Assembly (NCBI RefSeq): GCF_008122205.1
Contig: NZ_PHNJ01000011.1
Span: 1-64,000 of the forward strand
Reading direction: 5' to 3'
DNA from: Natronococcus pandeyae
Lineage (GTDB): Archaea > Halobacteriota > Halobacteria > Halobacteriales > Natrialbaceae
Length of the DNA: 64,000 nt
The notes below the pieces were generated by a model. The model ran no database searches. It was given only the letters and a program-made list of their open reading frames with translations, and was not told where the DNA came from. Of this stretch, positions 44,107 through 52,644 are shown piece by piece. The translations under genes were made by a program, and so were the position numbers. Every line of letters starts with the position of its first letter. Position 1 is the stretch's first letter.

Positions 44107-45776
44107 CCCAAGATCGTCTCTCCCACAGATTACGCGGGGTGCTGTCCCGACTCCCGGTAGGCCTGCTGGCGCTCAGTATCGGCATCCTCGGCGGCGCGCT
44201 CGCGATAAGCGTCACCCCGTACGCGATCTACGTTCCGGCCACGGTCGGAGAGTTCATCGGGACCTTAGCGGTCGCCCAGGCCAGCGTTCTGGCGATCGTC
44301 TTTTCGGTCGTTATTCTCGCAGTCCAGCTCACGGCGAGCAAGTACTCCACCCAGATAACCGAGTTTTACGTCAAATCCCCCGTCTTCATCGTGACGTTCG
44401 GGCTCTTTCTCGTCTCGATCAGCTTCGACATGGCCCTGCTCTACAGTTATCCGCTCCTCTCGGAGAGCGCCGTGAGAACGATGGTCTACGTGGCAGCGGG
44501 TCTGGGGCTGGTCGTCGCGATCTGGCTCGTCTACTTCATCCGGTTTACGTTCACACAACTGACGCCGAAAGGGATCGTCTCGATGTTCGAGCGGGAACTG
44601 ACGCCGGCGCGGAGTCGCAGACTGCTCCGTGCTAATCAGGGTGACAACCCCGTGGAGACGGAGATGGATCACCCGTTGCTCCCGTTGCACTCGCTGACCG
44701 TGCAGGCGATCCAGAACGAAGAACGGTTCATGGCGTTCAGGGCGCTCCGAGAGCTGGGGAGCCAGATGGTGCAGTTCCTCGAGGACGGAGAGCGTTCGGT
44801 GGATACGGACCTGCTCGAGTCGATGTACCTGCCCGTTTTGACGGTGTACGTCCCGGAGATCATCGAGATCGGCCACGAGAGAAAAATGGAGGAAATCGCG
44901 GAGCACGGCTTCGAGTGGATGTCCCGGATCGGACGCGCCGGGACGCAAACCTCGCAGGATCGGGTCGCGCGAATCGCCTCGGACGGGTTCGAGGGGATCA
45001 TCGATCGGTACGCGACCGATCCGACGAAACACCAGCCGTTGGTCACCGCCTGGGAGAAGTGGGGACAGCTCGTCAAAGAGCTCTGTCTCGACGCCGAGAC
45101 CGACACGATCCAGCACGTCTTTTCCGGACTCGAACAGCAACTGAATCGAATCGAGAATCAGGAGTACGAAGCGTGGGTCCGCCAGCAGATCCTGTTCTCC
45201 TTTTTCACCGACATCAAACGGTGTCACGAAACGCTCCTCGAGCGGTTCGGGCCGACGGTCGCCGCCCTCGACGTCTCGTGGGACCGGCGATTTCTCCCGA
45301 TGAACGGCGATCGGGCAAGGCTGGCGGCACAGCTCCTTCTCAAGTGTCGGAATCTCTTCGTCGTCTTCAGTTCGATCGTGCTCGCTCATCGGATAGAGAC
45401 CGACGACTACCCGATACGGGCGCCCAGCTTTCAGGGGATCTGGGCGGATATCTGTTCGGCGACGGCTCGTCACGCTTCTCGCGGGTATACGCGGACGATA
45501 TACGAAATCTACATCGAGGTGGCGGTCATCGCCATCCTCGCCGAGCGAACGGCTGAGGACCCGACCGTCGATGTGGGAGAGCAAATCGAGATGTGGGCTG
45601 CAACCCTCGCTCGAATCGCCCGCGCCGAGGAGAAGGAACCGCTGGTCGCGGCATTCGATGCCGTTCTCGACGACGACACCATGCGGTATCTCTCGGTCGG
45701 TACCCACACGCCCATCGCGGACACCGACGGCTACCCCGAACTCGTCGAACGACTGCGGACGGTCGCCGAAGCGTGA
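44103..45776 (+). CDS. DUF2254-like membrane protein, last gene of the coupled operon
   Basis: A 557-residue protein. The N-terminal ~150 residues hold four membrane helices (about 18-38, 55-80, 95-115 and 125-150), with AVAQASVLAIVFSVVILAVQ, QLTASKYSTQITEFYVKSP, which is the signature stretch of DUF2254 membrane proteins. The C-terminal ~400 residues are a helical cytoplasmic domain rich in heptads that looks like a long helical-repeat array. DUF2254 proteins are of unknown function. With the three upstream genes it forms a 2.9-kb module with start/stop overlap at every junction. Confidence 0.75.
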   Translation: MTQDRLSHRLRGVLSRLPVGLLALSIGILGGALAISVTPYAIYVPATVGEFIGTLAVAQASVLAIVFSVVILAVQLTASKYSTQITEFYVKSPVFIVTFGLFLVSISFDMALLYSYPLLSESAVRTMVYVAAGLGLVVAIWLVYFIRFTFTQLTPKGIVSMFERELTPARSRRLLRANQGDNPVETEMDHPLLPLHSLTVQAIQNEERFMAFRALRELGSQMVQFLEDGERSVDTDLLESMYLPVLTVYVPEIIEIGHERKMEEIAEHGFEWMSRIGRAGTQTSQDRVARIASDGFEGIIDRYATDPTKHQPLVTAWEKWGQLVKELCLDAETDTIQHVFSGLEQQLNRIENQEYEAWVRQQILFSFFTDIKRCHETLLERFGPTVAALDVSWDRRFLPMNGDRARLAAQLLLKCRNLFVVFSSIVLAHRIETDDYPIRAPSFQGIWADICSATARHASRGYTRTIYEIYIEVAVIAILAERTAEDPTVDVGEQIEMWAATLARIARAEEKEPLVAAFDAVLDDDTMRYLSVGTHTPIADTDGYPELVERLRTVAEA

Positions 45777-45844
45777 TCGAACGCACCAGCGGCGAGCCGT
45801 TCCCCTGAGAAGCGCTCGCGTCGGCGACGCCGTCGTTCAAAGTT

Positions 45845-45885
45845 GCCCTCCTCCCGCGACGTTAGACGCGGGAATCCCACTATGG
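45845..45885 (-). repeat. transposon right end, reverse orientation
   Basis: TTGCCCTCCTCCCGCGACGT TAGACGCGGGAATCCCACTA: the reverse complement of the ATTCCCGCG...CGCGGGAGG right end seen at 19740 and 50320. No tnpB beside it. Confidence 0.6.
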
Positions 45886-45934
45886 ATTTCAGACCGACCG
45901 ATTCGATTCGAAGAGATCACGGCTCGGTTCCGGA

Positions 45935-46237
45935 CGCGCGAAGCTCTCGCAGGCCCACCACCAGCTGCAAGCGCGCGAGCTGGCGCCGACCGTTCGGAGC
46001 GTTGTCGACAGCGCCGACGAGAGCACCGGTCGACGCGGGCTTACGACACCCCAGCGAGAGGCGTTGGCCTGTGCGGTCCGACACGGCTACTTCGAGATCC
46101 CCCGCCGGATCTCGCTGGAGGAGCTCGCCGCCGAACTGGGGGTCACCCACCAGGCGCTGTCGGAACGGCTCCGGCGGGCCTCCGACACGCTGGCCGCTGC
46201 CGAACTCGGCGTCGACGCGGACTCGAGCGCGCGCTGA
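45935..46237 (+). pseudogene. Bat-type HTH regulator, C-terminal fragment
   Basis: A frame without a start reads RGLTTPQREALACAVRHGYF, EIPRRISLEELAAELGVTHQ and ALSERLRRASDTLAAAEL, the HTH-10/Bat domain of haloarchaeal regulators. The upstream sensor part is missing. The preceding ~35 codons (QAHHQLQARELAPTVRSVVD) still read as a helical linker. It starts beside a transposon end, so truncation by insertion is likely. Confidence 0.75.
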
Positions 46238-46408
46238 GCCGAGATCGACGGTCGAGCGGGCGGCGGTCACCTCGCCGCCGATGTGCAGCCAGTGGCCGTC
46301 GAGGGAACGGGGTGCGGCCCGCGGCACGTGGCTCGAAGGCTTGGCGAGCGACGGACAGCACGGTCTGTCGGAAAGCGATGACGCGCTGCGCTACGAACGT
46401 AGCCCCTG
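46238..46408. other. short gap, nothing seen
   Basis: About 170 bases between the HTH fragment and the convergent small membrane protein gene. No supported feature. Confidence 0.3.
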
Positions 46409-46543
46409 CTAGGGAGGTGCGTAGCCGAGCCGCTCGAGCAGCGCGCTCACCAGTTCGAAATAGCCGAGTAGGCCGAGGAGGACGGTGATGGCGGCGAGGA
46501 CGAACGGGAGAACCCGCCGGAGGGGAAACGCCAGCATGGGCAT
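46409..46543 (-). CDS. 44-residue single-helix membrane protein
   Basis: MPMLAFPLRRVLPFVLAAIT, then VLLGLLGYFELVSALLERLG YAPP. One membrane helix, preceded by RR and ending in a short amphipathic helix. An alternative start lies two codons downstream. Small proteins of this type are frequent and unassigned in haloarchaea. Confidence 0.5.
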   Translation of the reverse strand: MPMLAFPLRRVLPFVLAAITVLLGLLGYFELVSALLERLGYAPP

Positions 46544-46930
46544 TGGTACCACAGCACACGAATTATAAACTCCACTGGCGCGACACAGCAGCTGAGAACG
46601 ACCCGCGAGCACCCACCCGGCGCCCCACTCGGGTCTCGGTGCCGGCCTTCCGGACGGAACGGCGACCGGGGTTTCGGCCGCTCGAACGGTCCCACCCCGT
46701 AGGTGCCTGCAACAGTCGTGACTCTGCTCCGGTGCAGTGCGTGGGGAGCCCGACCGAGTTTCCGCACGCGGCGGCGAGCGTGACCACCTCCGCCAGCCTG
46801 CCGGCTCGGTCGCCTAGTCTCCCACGCCGTGCCGGGTGTGCCACCGACCCGTTCGTCTGCCCGTCGACGATCCAGCGGCGGAGTGAACTGTTCCGGAATC
46901 GCCACTCTTATGCGTGGCTGACTCACCCAC
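46544..46930. other. gap upstream of the winged-helix gene
   Basis: About 390 bases, GC-rich and Arg-coding in all frames. Likely non-coding. The right end holds CTCTTATGCGTGG, the probable promoter of the 46931 gene. Confidence 0.35.
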
Positions 46931-47320
46931 ATGAAGTGTGACCGAATGACACGAAGCCACTCCGATGCGGATCAGTACTTCTCTGCACTGGCACACCCGC
47001 GTCGTCGCTCTGTACTGTCTTGCTTGCACCGCCACCACGTCGTGACGCTCGCTGACCTTGCCGACGAACTCGCAGTGAAAGAACACGGGATGACGATCGA
47101 TGGAATTCCGGCGGACGCCGTTACCGAGATCTATCTGAGCCTGTATCACTGTCACGTTCCGAAGCTAGTGGACGCGAACATCGTCGAGTACGACCAGGAC
47201 CAGGATCTCGTCAGCATCACGGCCGATGGCACCGCCGCGCACGGATGGTTCGAGGAGGAAATATTTGACTTCAGTGAGCGACCTTCCCCTAGTCGCCTCA
47301 CCTGTACGGATGAGCGATAG
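46931..47320 (+). CDS. winged-helix regulator (DUF7344-like)
   Basis: A 129-residue DNA-binding protein. ALAHPRRRSVLSCLHRHHVV TLADLADELAV is the winged-helix start in the form typical of haloarchaeal DUF7344 proteins, followed by EIYLSLYHCHVPKLVDANIV EYDQDQDLV, the characteristic 'LxHxHLPxLxxxxVVxYD' wing. A second in-frame ATG at 46946 is also possible. Its target is unknown; it is not in an operon with neighbours. Confidence 0.82.
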   Translation: MKCDRMTRSHSDADQYFSALAHPRRRSVLSCLHRHHVVTLADLADELAVKEHGMTIDGIPADAVTEIYLSLYHCHVPKLVDANIVEYDQDQDLVSITADGTAAHGWFEEEIFDFSERPSPSRLTCTDER

Positions 47321-47373
47321 CGGTGTAGTTGAGCCGCACGTGACTGGCAGAAGCCACAGCGTTCTCTTCGAAT

Positions 47374-48056
47374 TTAGTCCTCTTTCCAGGCGCCTGGTTC
47401 TTGACCATAGACTTCGCCTTTTGCTCTCCGCCGGCGCGGCCACTGTCCAAGTACGAGTAGACAGACCAAAAACAGTCCGACGAGAAAGAGGACAGTCCGC
47501 CCGTGAATTCCGGGTAGTTCCGCTGCCTCCGTCCATTGGGCTTCCGGCGTAAACAGTGTTATTTTCACACCCCAAGCTGTGCCCAAAACGACGAACAGAA
47601 GCCCATAGATCCGCCGGATTCGGCGAGAGAGCGCTTCCCAGAGGCTACTCTTAAACGTCGCTTCTCGAAGATCGTTGCTCAACTCCTCGCGCCACCGCGG
47701 ATGTTCGGCACCAACGGGTTCCAAGGCGTTTGCGAACACGTTTTCTTGAAAGAACCGGACCCGGGGCCGGTACAGATCATAAAAGCGATACCGCCGAGCT
47801 TCGAACCAGAGGAAGATAGGTATGCGGGCGTGTCTGGGTTCGCAAAGACGAGCGAGAGAAGCGCTGCCATGACCGTGATCGCCCAGTTGGTTGTCTGATC
47901 GATCCGATCTTGAGCATTGTTTGCCTGGCTGATTTCGCCCCGGTAATAATGGGGAAGCGCAGAGAGAAGCGCGTCCTCGTCCTCAGCAATCTCGGCTGCG
48001 ATCTCCTGGTCTTGTCGGTCGAGCGGGCTATCCGCGTGCTCATCGTGATCGGTCAT
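47374..48056 (-). pseudogene. DUF2270 membrane protein, broken by deletion and frameshift
   Basis: Two minus-strand frames are the two halves of one gene. The N-terminal half (48056 to about 47830) reads EDALLSALPHYYRGEISQAN NAQDRIDQTTNWAITVMAAL. The C-terminal half, in another frame, reads FLWFEARRYRFYDLYRPRVR FFQENVFANALEPVGAEHPR and runs to QEPGAWKED at 47374. Where they meet, about ten residues of the second membrane helix expected between NPDTPAYL and FLWFEA are missing. The break is therefore a small deletion that also shifts the frame. Confidence 0.8.
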
Positions 48057-48082
48057 GCGATTATATGCGGAGCAGGCGCAAT

Positions 48083-48165
48083 ACCACGTCCTTCAGGGCG
48101 TGGATACGCGCCGTCACTCCTGAAGCACTCCACGCCCCATTCAGGGCCGGATATTCCACGAATCC
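48083..48165 (+). repeat. tnpB-element left-end remnant
   Basis: The stem CCACGTCC-TTCA-GGGCGTGG is followed by ATACGCGCCGTCACT and, later, GGATATTCCACGAATCC. The same blocks stand before the tnpB fragment at 12700. Confidence 0.45.
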
Positions 48166-48190
48166 AAGCCATAGCCAGCACAGGCACGGT

Positions 48191-48867
48191 CTAGTTTAGC
48201 ACCTCCGCTGGCGTTTGTCCGTTGAGTGATTGGTGCGGGCGTTGTGTGTTATAATAGTGTGCGAACTGCTCAAGCCATTCCCTGACGCTTGCCCGACTGC
48301 CCACCCACGAGTTATGGAAGCGGTCAACTCGCATCTTGAAGGTGTGAAACCACTTTTCGATCAGGTTTCGATCAACGTAGTCGAGCTGACCGTTCAATCC
48401 TAATCGAGCGAGGGCAGTCAAATAGCCGTAGCCATCGACGAGAAATACCGTCTCGGAGAGATCGTGTTTCTCGGTTAATCGATGCAGGAACGCAGCGGCT
48501 GGATCGGTGCCTCGTCGTCCGAACACTGCGACATCAAGGACGAGTCTAGAGTCTACGTCTATTGCAGCGTACACCCAAGACCAGTCACCATTAATCCTGA
48601 CAGCGGTTTCATCAATGGCGACCCGCGACGGCTTCGCCGTCGGCGGGTCTGAAACGCTGTCAGCCAGCCGATGTACCCAGTGCCAGATTGCTTGATGAGA
48701 TCGTTTGACGCCGATCAACCGAAGAATCGCTTGTGTCTCTCGAAGTGAACACCCGGTCGCGTGGAGACGGACGGCGAACACCCTGACGGGCGTGCCGTCC
48801 GCTCCCGCTCCCAAGATTCATCAAATTCCGCCGCGTAACACTCGCTGAGCAGGTCTGCGAGCATCAT
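48191..48867 (-). pseudogene. IS6-family transposase with an N-terminal frameshift
   Basis: The N-terminal piece starts at ATG 48867 or 48864 (LADLLSECYAAEFDESWERE). After a one-base frame change near 48800 the rest reads TPVRVFAVRLHATGCSLRET and continues to the end (PHQSLNGQTPAEVLN). DDE residues are visible: Asp in SRVAIDETAVRI, Asp in FLVDGYGYLTAL, and Glu in the terminal HTF/RPHQSL region. The core is otherwise complete. Either the shift is a recent mutation or a sequencing error, or translation begins at the internal TTG at 48814. The better of the two IS6 copies in this window. Confidence 0.82.
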
Positions 48868-48961
48868 TCCAAACTAACTCCACGACCTGCTCGTTCCTCA
48901 AACTGCGCTAACTAGACGGTGCCCCAGCACATTTACAGTAAGCCACAACTAATTGAGGTGT

Positions 48962-50293
48962 ATGGCGAGTGACCCAGTGCGTCTCACTCACGAAGCGAGT
49001 ATTCAAAACTACTCGCAAATGGAAGAGCCACTGGACTCGCACGGGTTTGCCGCCAGCAAACTCTGGAACGTCGCCCGGTGGACATGCGACCGCATCTGGA
49101 GCGAAACTGGAGAGATCCCCGGGGAAGACGCTCTCAAGGCGTACCTGAAGAACCACGAACGCTATGGTGACCTGCACTCGCAGTCGAGTCAGCGAGTCTT
49201 AGAAGAACTCGCTGAGGCGTTCGCCGGTTGGTACGCCAAGCGTCAAAACGGGGACGACCGCGCAAACCCGCCCGGCTACCGCAAACACGGCGACGACCAC
49301 CCGCGCAGCACTGTCACGTGGAAAAACAAGGGGTTCAAACTCGACACCGAGAACAATCGCGTCCGCCTCTCGAAAGGCCGCAACCACAAAGAGTACCCGT
49401 CAGAACCCGATTACATCCTTTGCGAGTACAACCTCCCGCCGGAAATCAACCTGTCTAAGGATACCCTGCAACAAGTGCGAGCCGTGTACAAACACGGTGA
49501 ATGGCGCTTGCAGTTCGTCTGCAAGTACGAGATCACTGTCGACGAGACAGGAGAGCAAACGGCGGGCGTCGACCTTGGCATTGTCAACTTCGCCGCCGTC
49601 TCGTACTCGTCCGGCGACACGGAGCTGTACCCGGGTCACGCGCTGAAAGAGGACGAGTACTACTTCCTCAGACATATCGCCAAGTGCAACGACCCGCAGT
49701 CGAACAAGGCTACGAGATTGCACGAAAAACGGTCCGAACGCCGCTCACACTACATCCACGCGGCGACGAACGGCATCATCCACACCTGCCTCGAAAACGA
49801 CGTTGGAGAGTTGTTTGTCGGCAGTGTCCGCGGGATTCGTGACGCGGAAGATGAGGACGGCAACAAGATTGCGGTGAGCTGGGGGTCGCACGGGAACCTC
49901 GATCTGTACTCGTGGCCGTTCGACCTCGTGGTAACCGTGCTGAAGTACAAGGGCGCGCTCAACGGCATTCGCGTGACTGAGGTGGACGAACGTGACACGT
50001 CGAAGACGTGTTGCTCGTGCGGGCATCGTGATGATTCGCAGCGCGTTGAGCGCGGGTTGTACGTGTGTGAGGAGTGTTTCGTAGTTGCCCAGAGCGACGT
50101 GGGTGGAGCGGAGAATATCCGGTTGAAGGGTGTTGGAGAGTTTGAAAGTACCTCTGAGTCTACGTCTGTTGACGTGGATAGGAGTAACGGCTGTTTGGCG
50201 CAGCCAGTCGTCAACCTGTTCCGGCGTGGAGAACACGTCCCGAGTTGTGGACAGGGGACGCTCGTCCAACAGACGAGCATCGCCAAACCTTAA
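48962..50293 (+). CDS. tnpB: TnpB of a second subfamily
   Basis: A 443-residue TnpB from the ATG at 48962. RuvC-I Asp is in AGVDLGIVNFA (about 204), the zinc finger is CCSC...CEEC, and the RuvC-III site is the divergent QSDVGGAENI. The RuvC-II position reads GELFVGSVRGIRDAED: Gly instead of Glu, with an acidic RDAED close behind that could supply a substitute. It belongs to the same subfamily as the 12700 and 55027 fragments (shared NGCLAQPxVxLF-type end). Right end at 50320-50357. No TnpA. Confidence 0.9.
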   Translation: MASDPVRLTHEASIQNYSQMEEPLDSHGFAASKLWNVARWTCDRIWSETGEIPGEDALKAYLKNHERYGDLHSQSSQRVLEELAEAFAGWYAKRQNGDDRANPPGYRKHGDDHPRSTVTWKNKGFKLDTENNRVRLSKGRNHKEYPSEPDYILCEYNLPPEINLSKDTLQQVRAVYKHGEWRLQFVCKYEITVDETGEQTAGVDLGIVNFAAVSYSSGDTELYPGHALKEDEYYFLRHIAKCNDPQSNKATRLHEKRSERRSHYIHAATNGIIHTCLENDVGELFVGSVRGIRDAEDEDGNKIAVSWGSHGNLDLYSWPFDLVVTVLKYKGALNGIRVTEVDERDTSKTCCSCGHRDDSQRVERGLYVCEECFVVAQSDVGGAENIRLKGVGEFESTSESTSVDVDRSNGCLAQPVVNLFRRGEHVPSCGQGTLVQQTSIAKP

Positions 50294-50319
50294 TATCTCA
50301 ATCCAGCGGCTGCGGTGCC

Positions 50320-50357
50320 GTGGGATTCCCGCGCGTTTAGGCGCGGGAGGACGTCAA
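50320..50357 (+). repeat. right end / guide-RNA end of the 48962 tnpB element
   Basis: GTGGGATTCCCGCGCGTTTA GGCGCGGGAGGACGTCAA: a 7-base stem CCCGCGC/GCGCGGG. Copies without a tnpB are at 19733, 42421 and 45845 (reverse). Confidence 0.75.
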
Positions 50358-50417
50358 GCCACGATGCCGCTGCACATAGTCCCTCCACCGTTCGTCTTTA
50401 GCTAATTCAAGTCGACG

Positions 50418-50792
50418 CTAGTCCAACTGTTCAACGAGTTCGACCACGTAGCCGTCGGGGCCCTCGATGAACGAGACGTGAGCGTTTGCCGCGTCGATGG
50501 TCAGTGGCCCGTCGATGACGTCACAGCCGGTTTCCTCGACCATCCGCTCCGTCTCGGCGTCGGCATCGTCGACGGACACCGCGATGTGGTCGATCGTCTC
50601 GCGGTCGGGATCAGGGCCGTCGTGGTCGGAGGCAGAGCGGAGCTGGATTTCACCGTGCTCGCCGCCGACGTATACGTTCTCGACGCCGTCGAGTGTGAAC
50701 GACCAGTTCTCTTCGAGTCCGAGTGCGTCCACGAAGAAGGCGCGTGCCTCTTCGAGGTCCGACACCCAGATTGCGGTATGGATGATGTCCAT
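50418..50792 (-). CDS. VOC/glyoxalase-family protein
   Basis: A 124-residue single-domain glyoxalase/bleomycin-resistance/dioxygenase-fold protein starting at ATG 50792 (MDIIHTAIWV). Metal-type residues are His5 in IHTAIW, Glu in GEIQLRS, His in IDHIAVSV and Glu in GYVVELVE, a pattern like lactoylglutathione lyase. Paired beta-alpha-beta-beta-beta units are evident. Substrate unknown. It is isolated between the tnpB right end and debris. Confidence 0.87.
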   Translation of the reverse strand: MDIIHTAIWVSDLEEARAFFVDALGLEENWSFTLDGVENVYVGGEHGEIQLRSASDHDGPDPDRETIDHIAVSVDDADAETERMVEETGCDVIDGPLTIDAANAHVSFIEGPDGYVVELVEQLD

Positions 50793-50823
50793 ACCTCCCG
50801 CTCGGCGTCGCCCGTAGTAAACC

Positions 50824-51400
50824 CTAGTACGCGGACAGGTACTGCCGGGCTCCCGTGACTGCCCGGGCGGTGTCGATGTCGCTGTCACGTATCATCCACA
50901 TGAACAGTGCTGCGACCCAGAACGCGGTGTCTCCGCTGGACTGACCGATTAGACCCGTTGTACTGCTGACGCTACGCTTGCGACGCAGCACTTCTGTTTG
51001 GTTTCGTGGTGCTCGCAGCATGGTCAGTGCGCACAATGCGTGCACAGACGGGTCACAGCATCCTCCCTCGACTGAAAGGGGTACCGAGCGTTGACCAGTG
51101 TGTCGGGGCACGCTCCGCATTCGGAGGGCGAGCCACCGGCCCCGTAGCAGACGGGCAGGCTCGAGCGTTCGGATATCGTGAAACCACAACTTGCCGGCAA
51201 GAGCGACGTCATGGCTAGAGACCACTGACCGACGGCCTGAGCCCACGTAACCGGCGGGTCCAGGTGGCCGTGTGGAAAGTCGCCGTCCCGAACGCTGCTG
51301 ATCGACCAGCGCGGCCAACACCGAAGCGGACATACGGCGGACCGGTACTACCGGACTCCCGGCTCGTTGCTCGGCGCGCAGAGCGTGACCGGCTTTGCGA
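50824..51400 (-). other. uncertain region with a coding-like tail
   Basis: The minus-strand frame ending FWVAALFMWMIRDSDIDTAR, AVTGARQYLSAY (stop at 50824) looks like the tail of a membrane protein. Upstream the frame turns Arg/Ser-rich and unlike protein. Probably a fragment of an unidentified gene. Confidence 0.3.
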
Positions 51401-51409
51401 CGCCGAGAT

Positions 51410-51545
51410 TCATCGATCAGTTCCCGCCTCGCCCGTCGTACCGCTGTCGCTCTCGGACGCCGGTTGCCAGCCGAGCACGTCGCGTGTCTCGAGTGAGCGG
51501 CGCATTGTCGGGACGTCGCCGGTCCAGCTCCGGTCGCCACCCGTA
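51410..51545 (-). pseudogene. C-terminal tail of a second-family epimerase
   Basis: The frame TGGDRSWTGDVPTMRRSLET RDVLGWQP matches the end of another haloarchaeal NAD-dependent epimerase family (typical GGDRGWxGDVPRMRLSIEKL..LGW). It is the missing 3' end of the 51893-52275 fragment, separated from it by epimerase tail G. Confidence 0.65.
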
Positions 51546-51597
51546 TTCTGGTTCGAGTCCCGATTCATTGCTGATGTCCCTGAAGACGACCACACAA

Positions 51598-51895
51598 CTA
51601 CGACTCCCGGACGAGTGGATCGTACCACTCCTGGTTGGCGCGGTACCAGTCGATGAACTTCGCGACGCCCTCGCGGTTGTCGGTCGTCGGCTCGTCGCCC
51701 AGCAGGTCGTTGGCTTTCGAGATATCGGCGTGGGTGTGTTCGGCGTCGCCCTCGCGGGGGTCGCCAAATTCTAATTCCAGGGAGGGATCGATCTCATCGC
51801 GGCCGACCTCGGCGAGCGTTCGACTATCGATGGTGTCGGTCGACCCCACATTGAGGATCTCGCCGTCGGCGCTATCGTCCGTAAGTAGTTGGGCA
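51598..51895 (-). pseudogene. epimerase 3'-tail fragment G
   Basis: One frame of about 100 codons: [60 protein letters not shown] and so on to DPLVRES and the stop at 51598. It is the 'TDTID...AEVGRDE' subtype shared with H, not the 'TDNID...AEVVRDE' type of E and the intact gene. Its 5' end joins directly to a different epimerase fragment at an equivalent position of the fold. Confidence 0.88.
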
Positions 51896-52275
51896 GGAAC
51901 GCGTTCGACGTCGCACCCCGTCCAACTGCTCCTTGCGGCCGGTCCCACAGATCAGCGCCGTTTCCGGGGTCGTGTACACAGTTGCAGTAAAATCGGCGAG
52001 CACCGCGCTCTGCAGGCGGGAGCCGACGATGTTCGCGAAGCGGAACGTCCGGACGGTCAGCTCGTGGGAGTGGGCGTAGGTCGAACACAGCCCTTCGTCG
52101 GCGAGTTTGCTCGCCCCATAGGCGCTGATCGGTTCGAGCGGTGCATAGTCTTCGGGAGTCGGCCGCGGCGCCTCGCCGTACACCGTCGACGTCGACGTGT
52201 ACGCGAGCTCCGAGACGCCGACCGCCTGCATCGTCTCGAGGATATTGGAGAAGAGTGCGGTTGCCTCGACTAGGT
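51893..52275 (-). pseudogene. internal fragment of a second-family epimerase
   Basis: The frame TALFSNILETMQAVGVSELA, YTSTSTVYGEAPRPTPEDYA, PLEPISAYGASKLADEGLCS and RTFRFANIVGSRL contains the SSTVYG and YxxxK catalytic segments of the SDR epimerases (here YGASK). The Rossmann N-terminus is missing, cut at about 52275 beside the MazF-like gene. The 3' side ends near GTGRKEQ and runs into tail G with a frame change. Confidence 0.8.
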
Positions 52276-52290
52276 ACGCAGGCGGCCGGA

Positions 52291-52644
52291 TTACGATTGG
52301 AGATCGGCCACAAGCGACTCGATTGCCTCCGTGACGGGCCGTTCCTCGAGTCGGCCTTGCCAATAGTCGATATCATCGCTGGCGATCGACTGTACGCCCC
52401 AGGGAACGATGCGACTGTCAGCAGGGGTCCCGCCACGGATCCACTCGTCGGGGTCGATCTCGATGAGCCCGTCCATCCAGGTTCGAGTCGTAAGCGAGAG
52501 GACAATATACTGCTCGCCGTGAAACGGTCGGCCTTCGTGGTTGGAGATGATCAGCCACGGTCGGGCGGCCTCGTCGCCTTTGTACGGATCGTCGCCGTAG
52601 ACGACATCACCGGGTTCGTATATCGGCGGTTCGCCACCGGTCAC
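52291..52644 (-). CDS. MazF/PemK-like toxin
   Basis: A 117-residue protein with the PemK/MazF beta-barrel pattern: PGDVVYGDDPYKGDEAARPW LIISN, then FHGEQYIVLSLTTRT and the late strand DSRIVPWGVQSI. MazF-type toxins are mRNA endoribonucleases. Its start overlaps the upstream winged-helix gene by 4 bases, so the latter is the presumed antitoxin. The stop lies 16 bases from the epimerase fragment at 52275. Confidence 0.85.
   Translation of the reverse strand: MTGGEPPIYEPGDVVYGDDPYKGDEAARPWLIISNHEGRPFHGEQYIVLSLTTRTWMDGLIEIDPDEWIRGGTPADSRIVPWGVQSIASDDIDYWQGRLEERPVTEAIESLVADLQS

Noticed and set aside
44265-45707. 480-codon minus-strand frame
   Set aside because: Antisense to the DUF2254-like gene, which is translationally coupled to three others.
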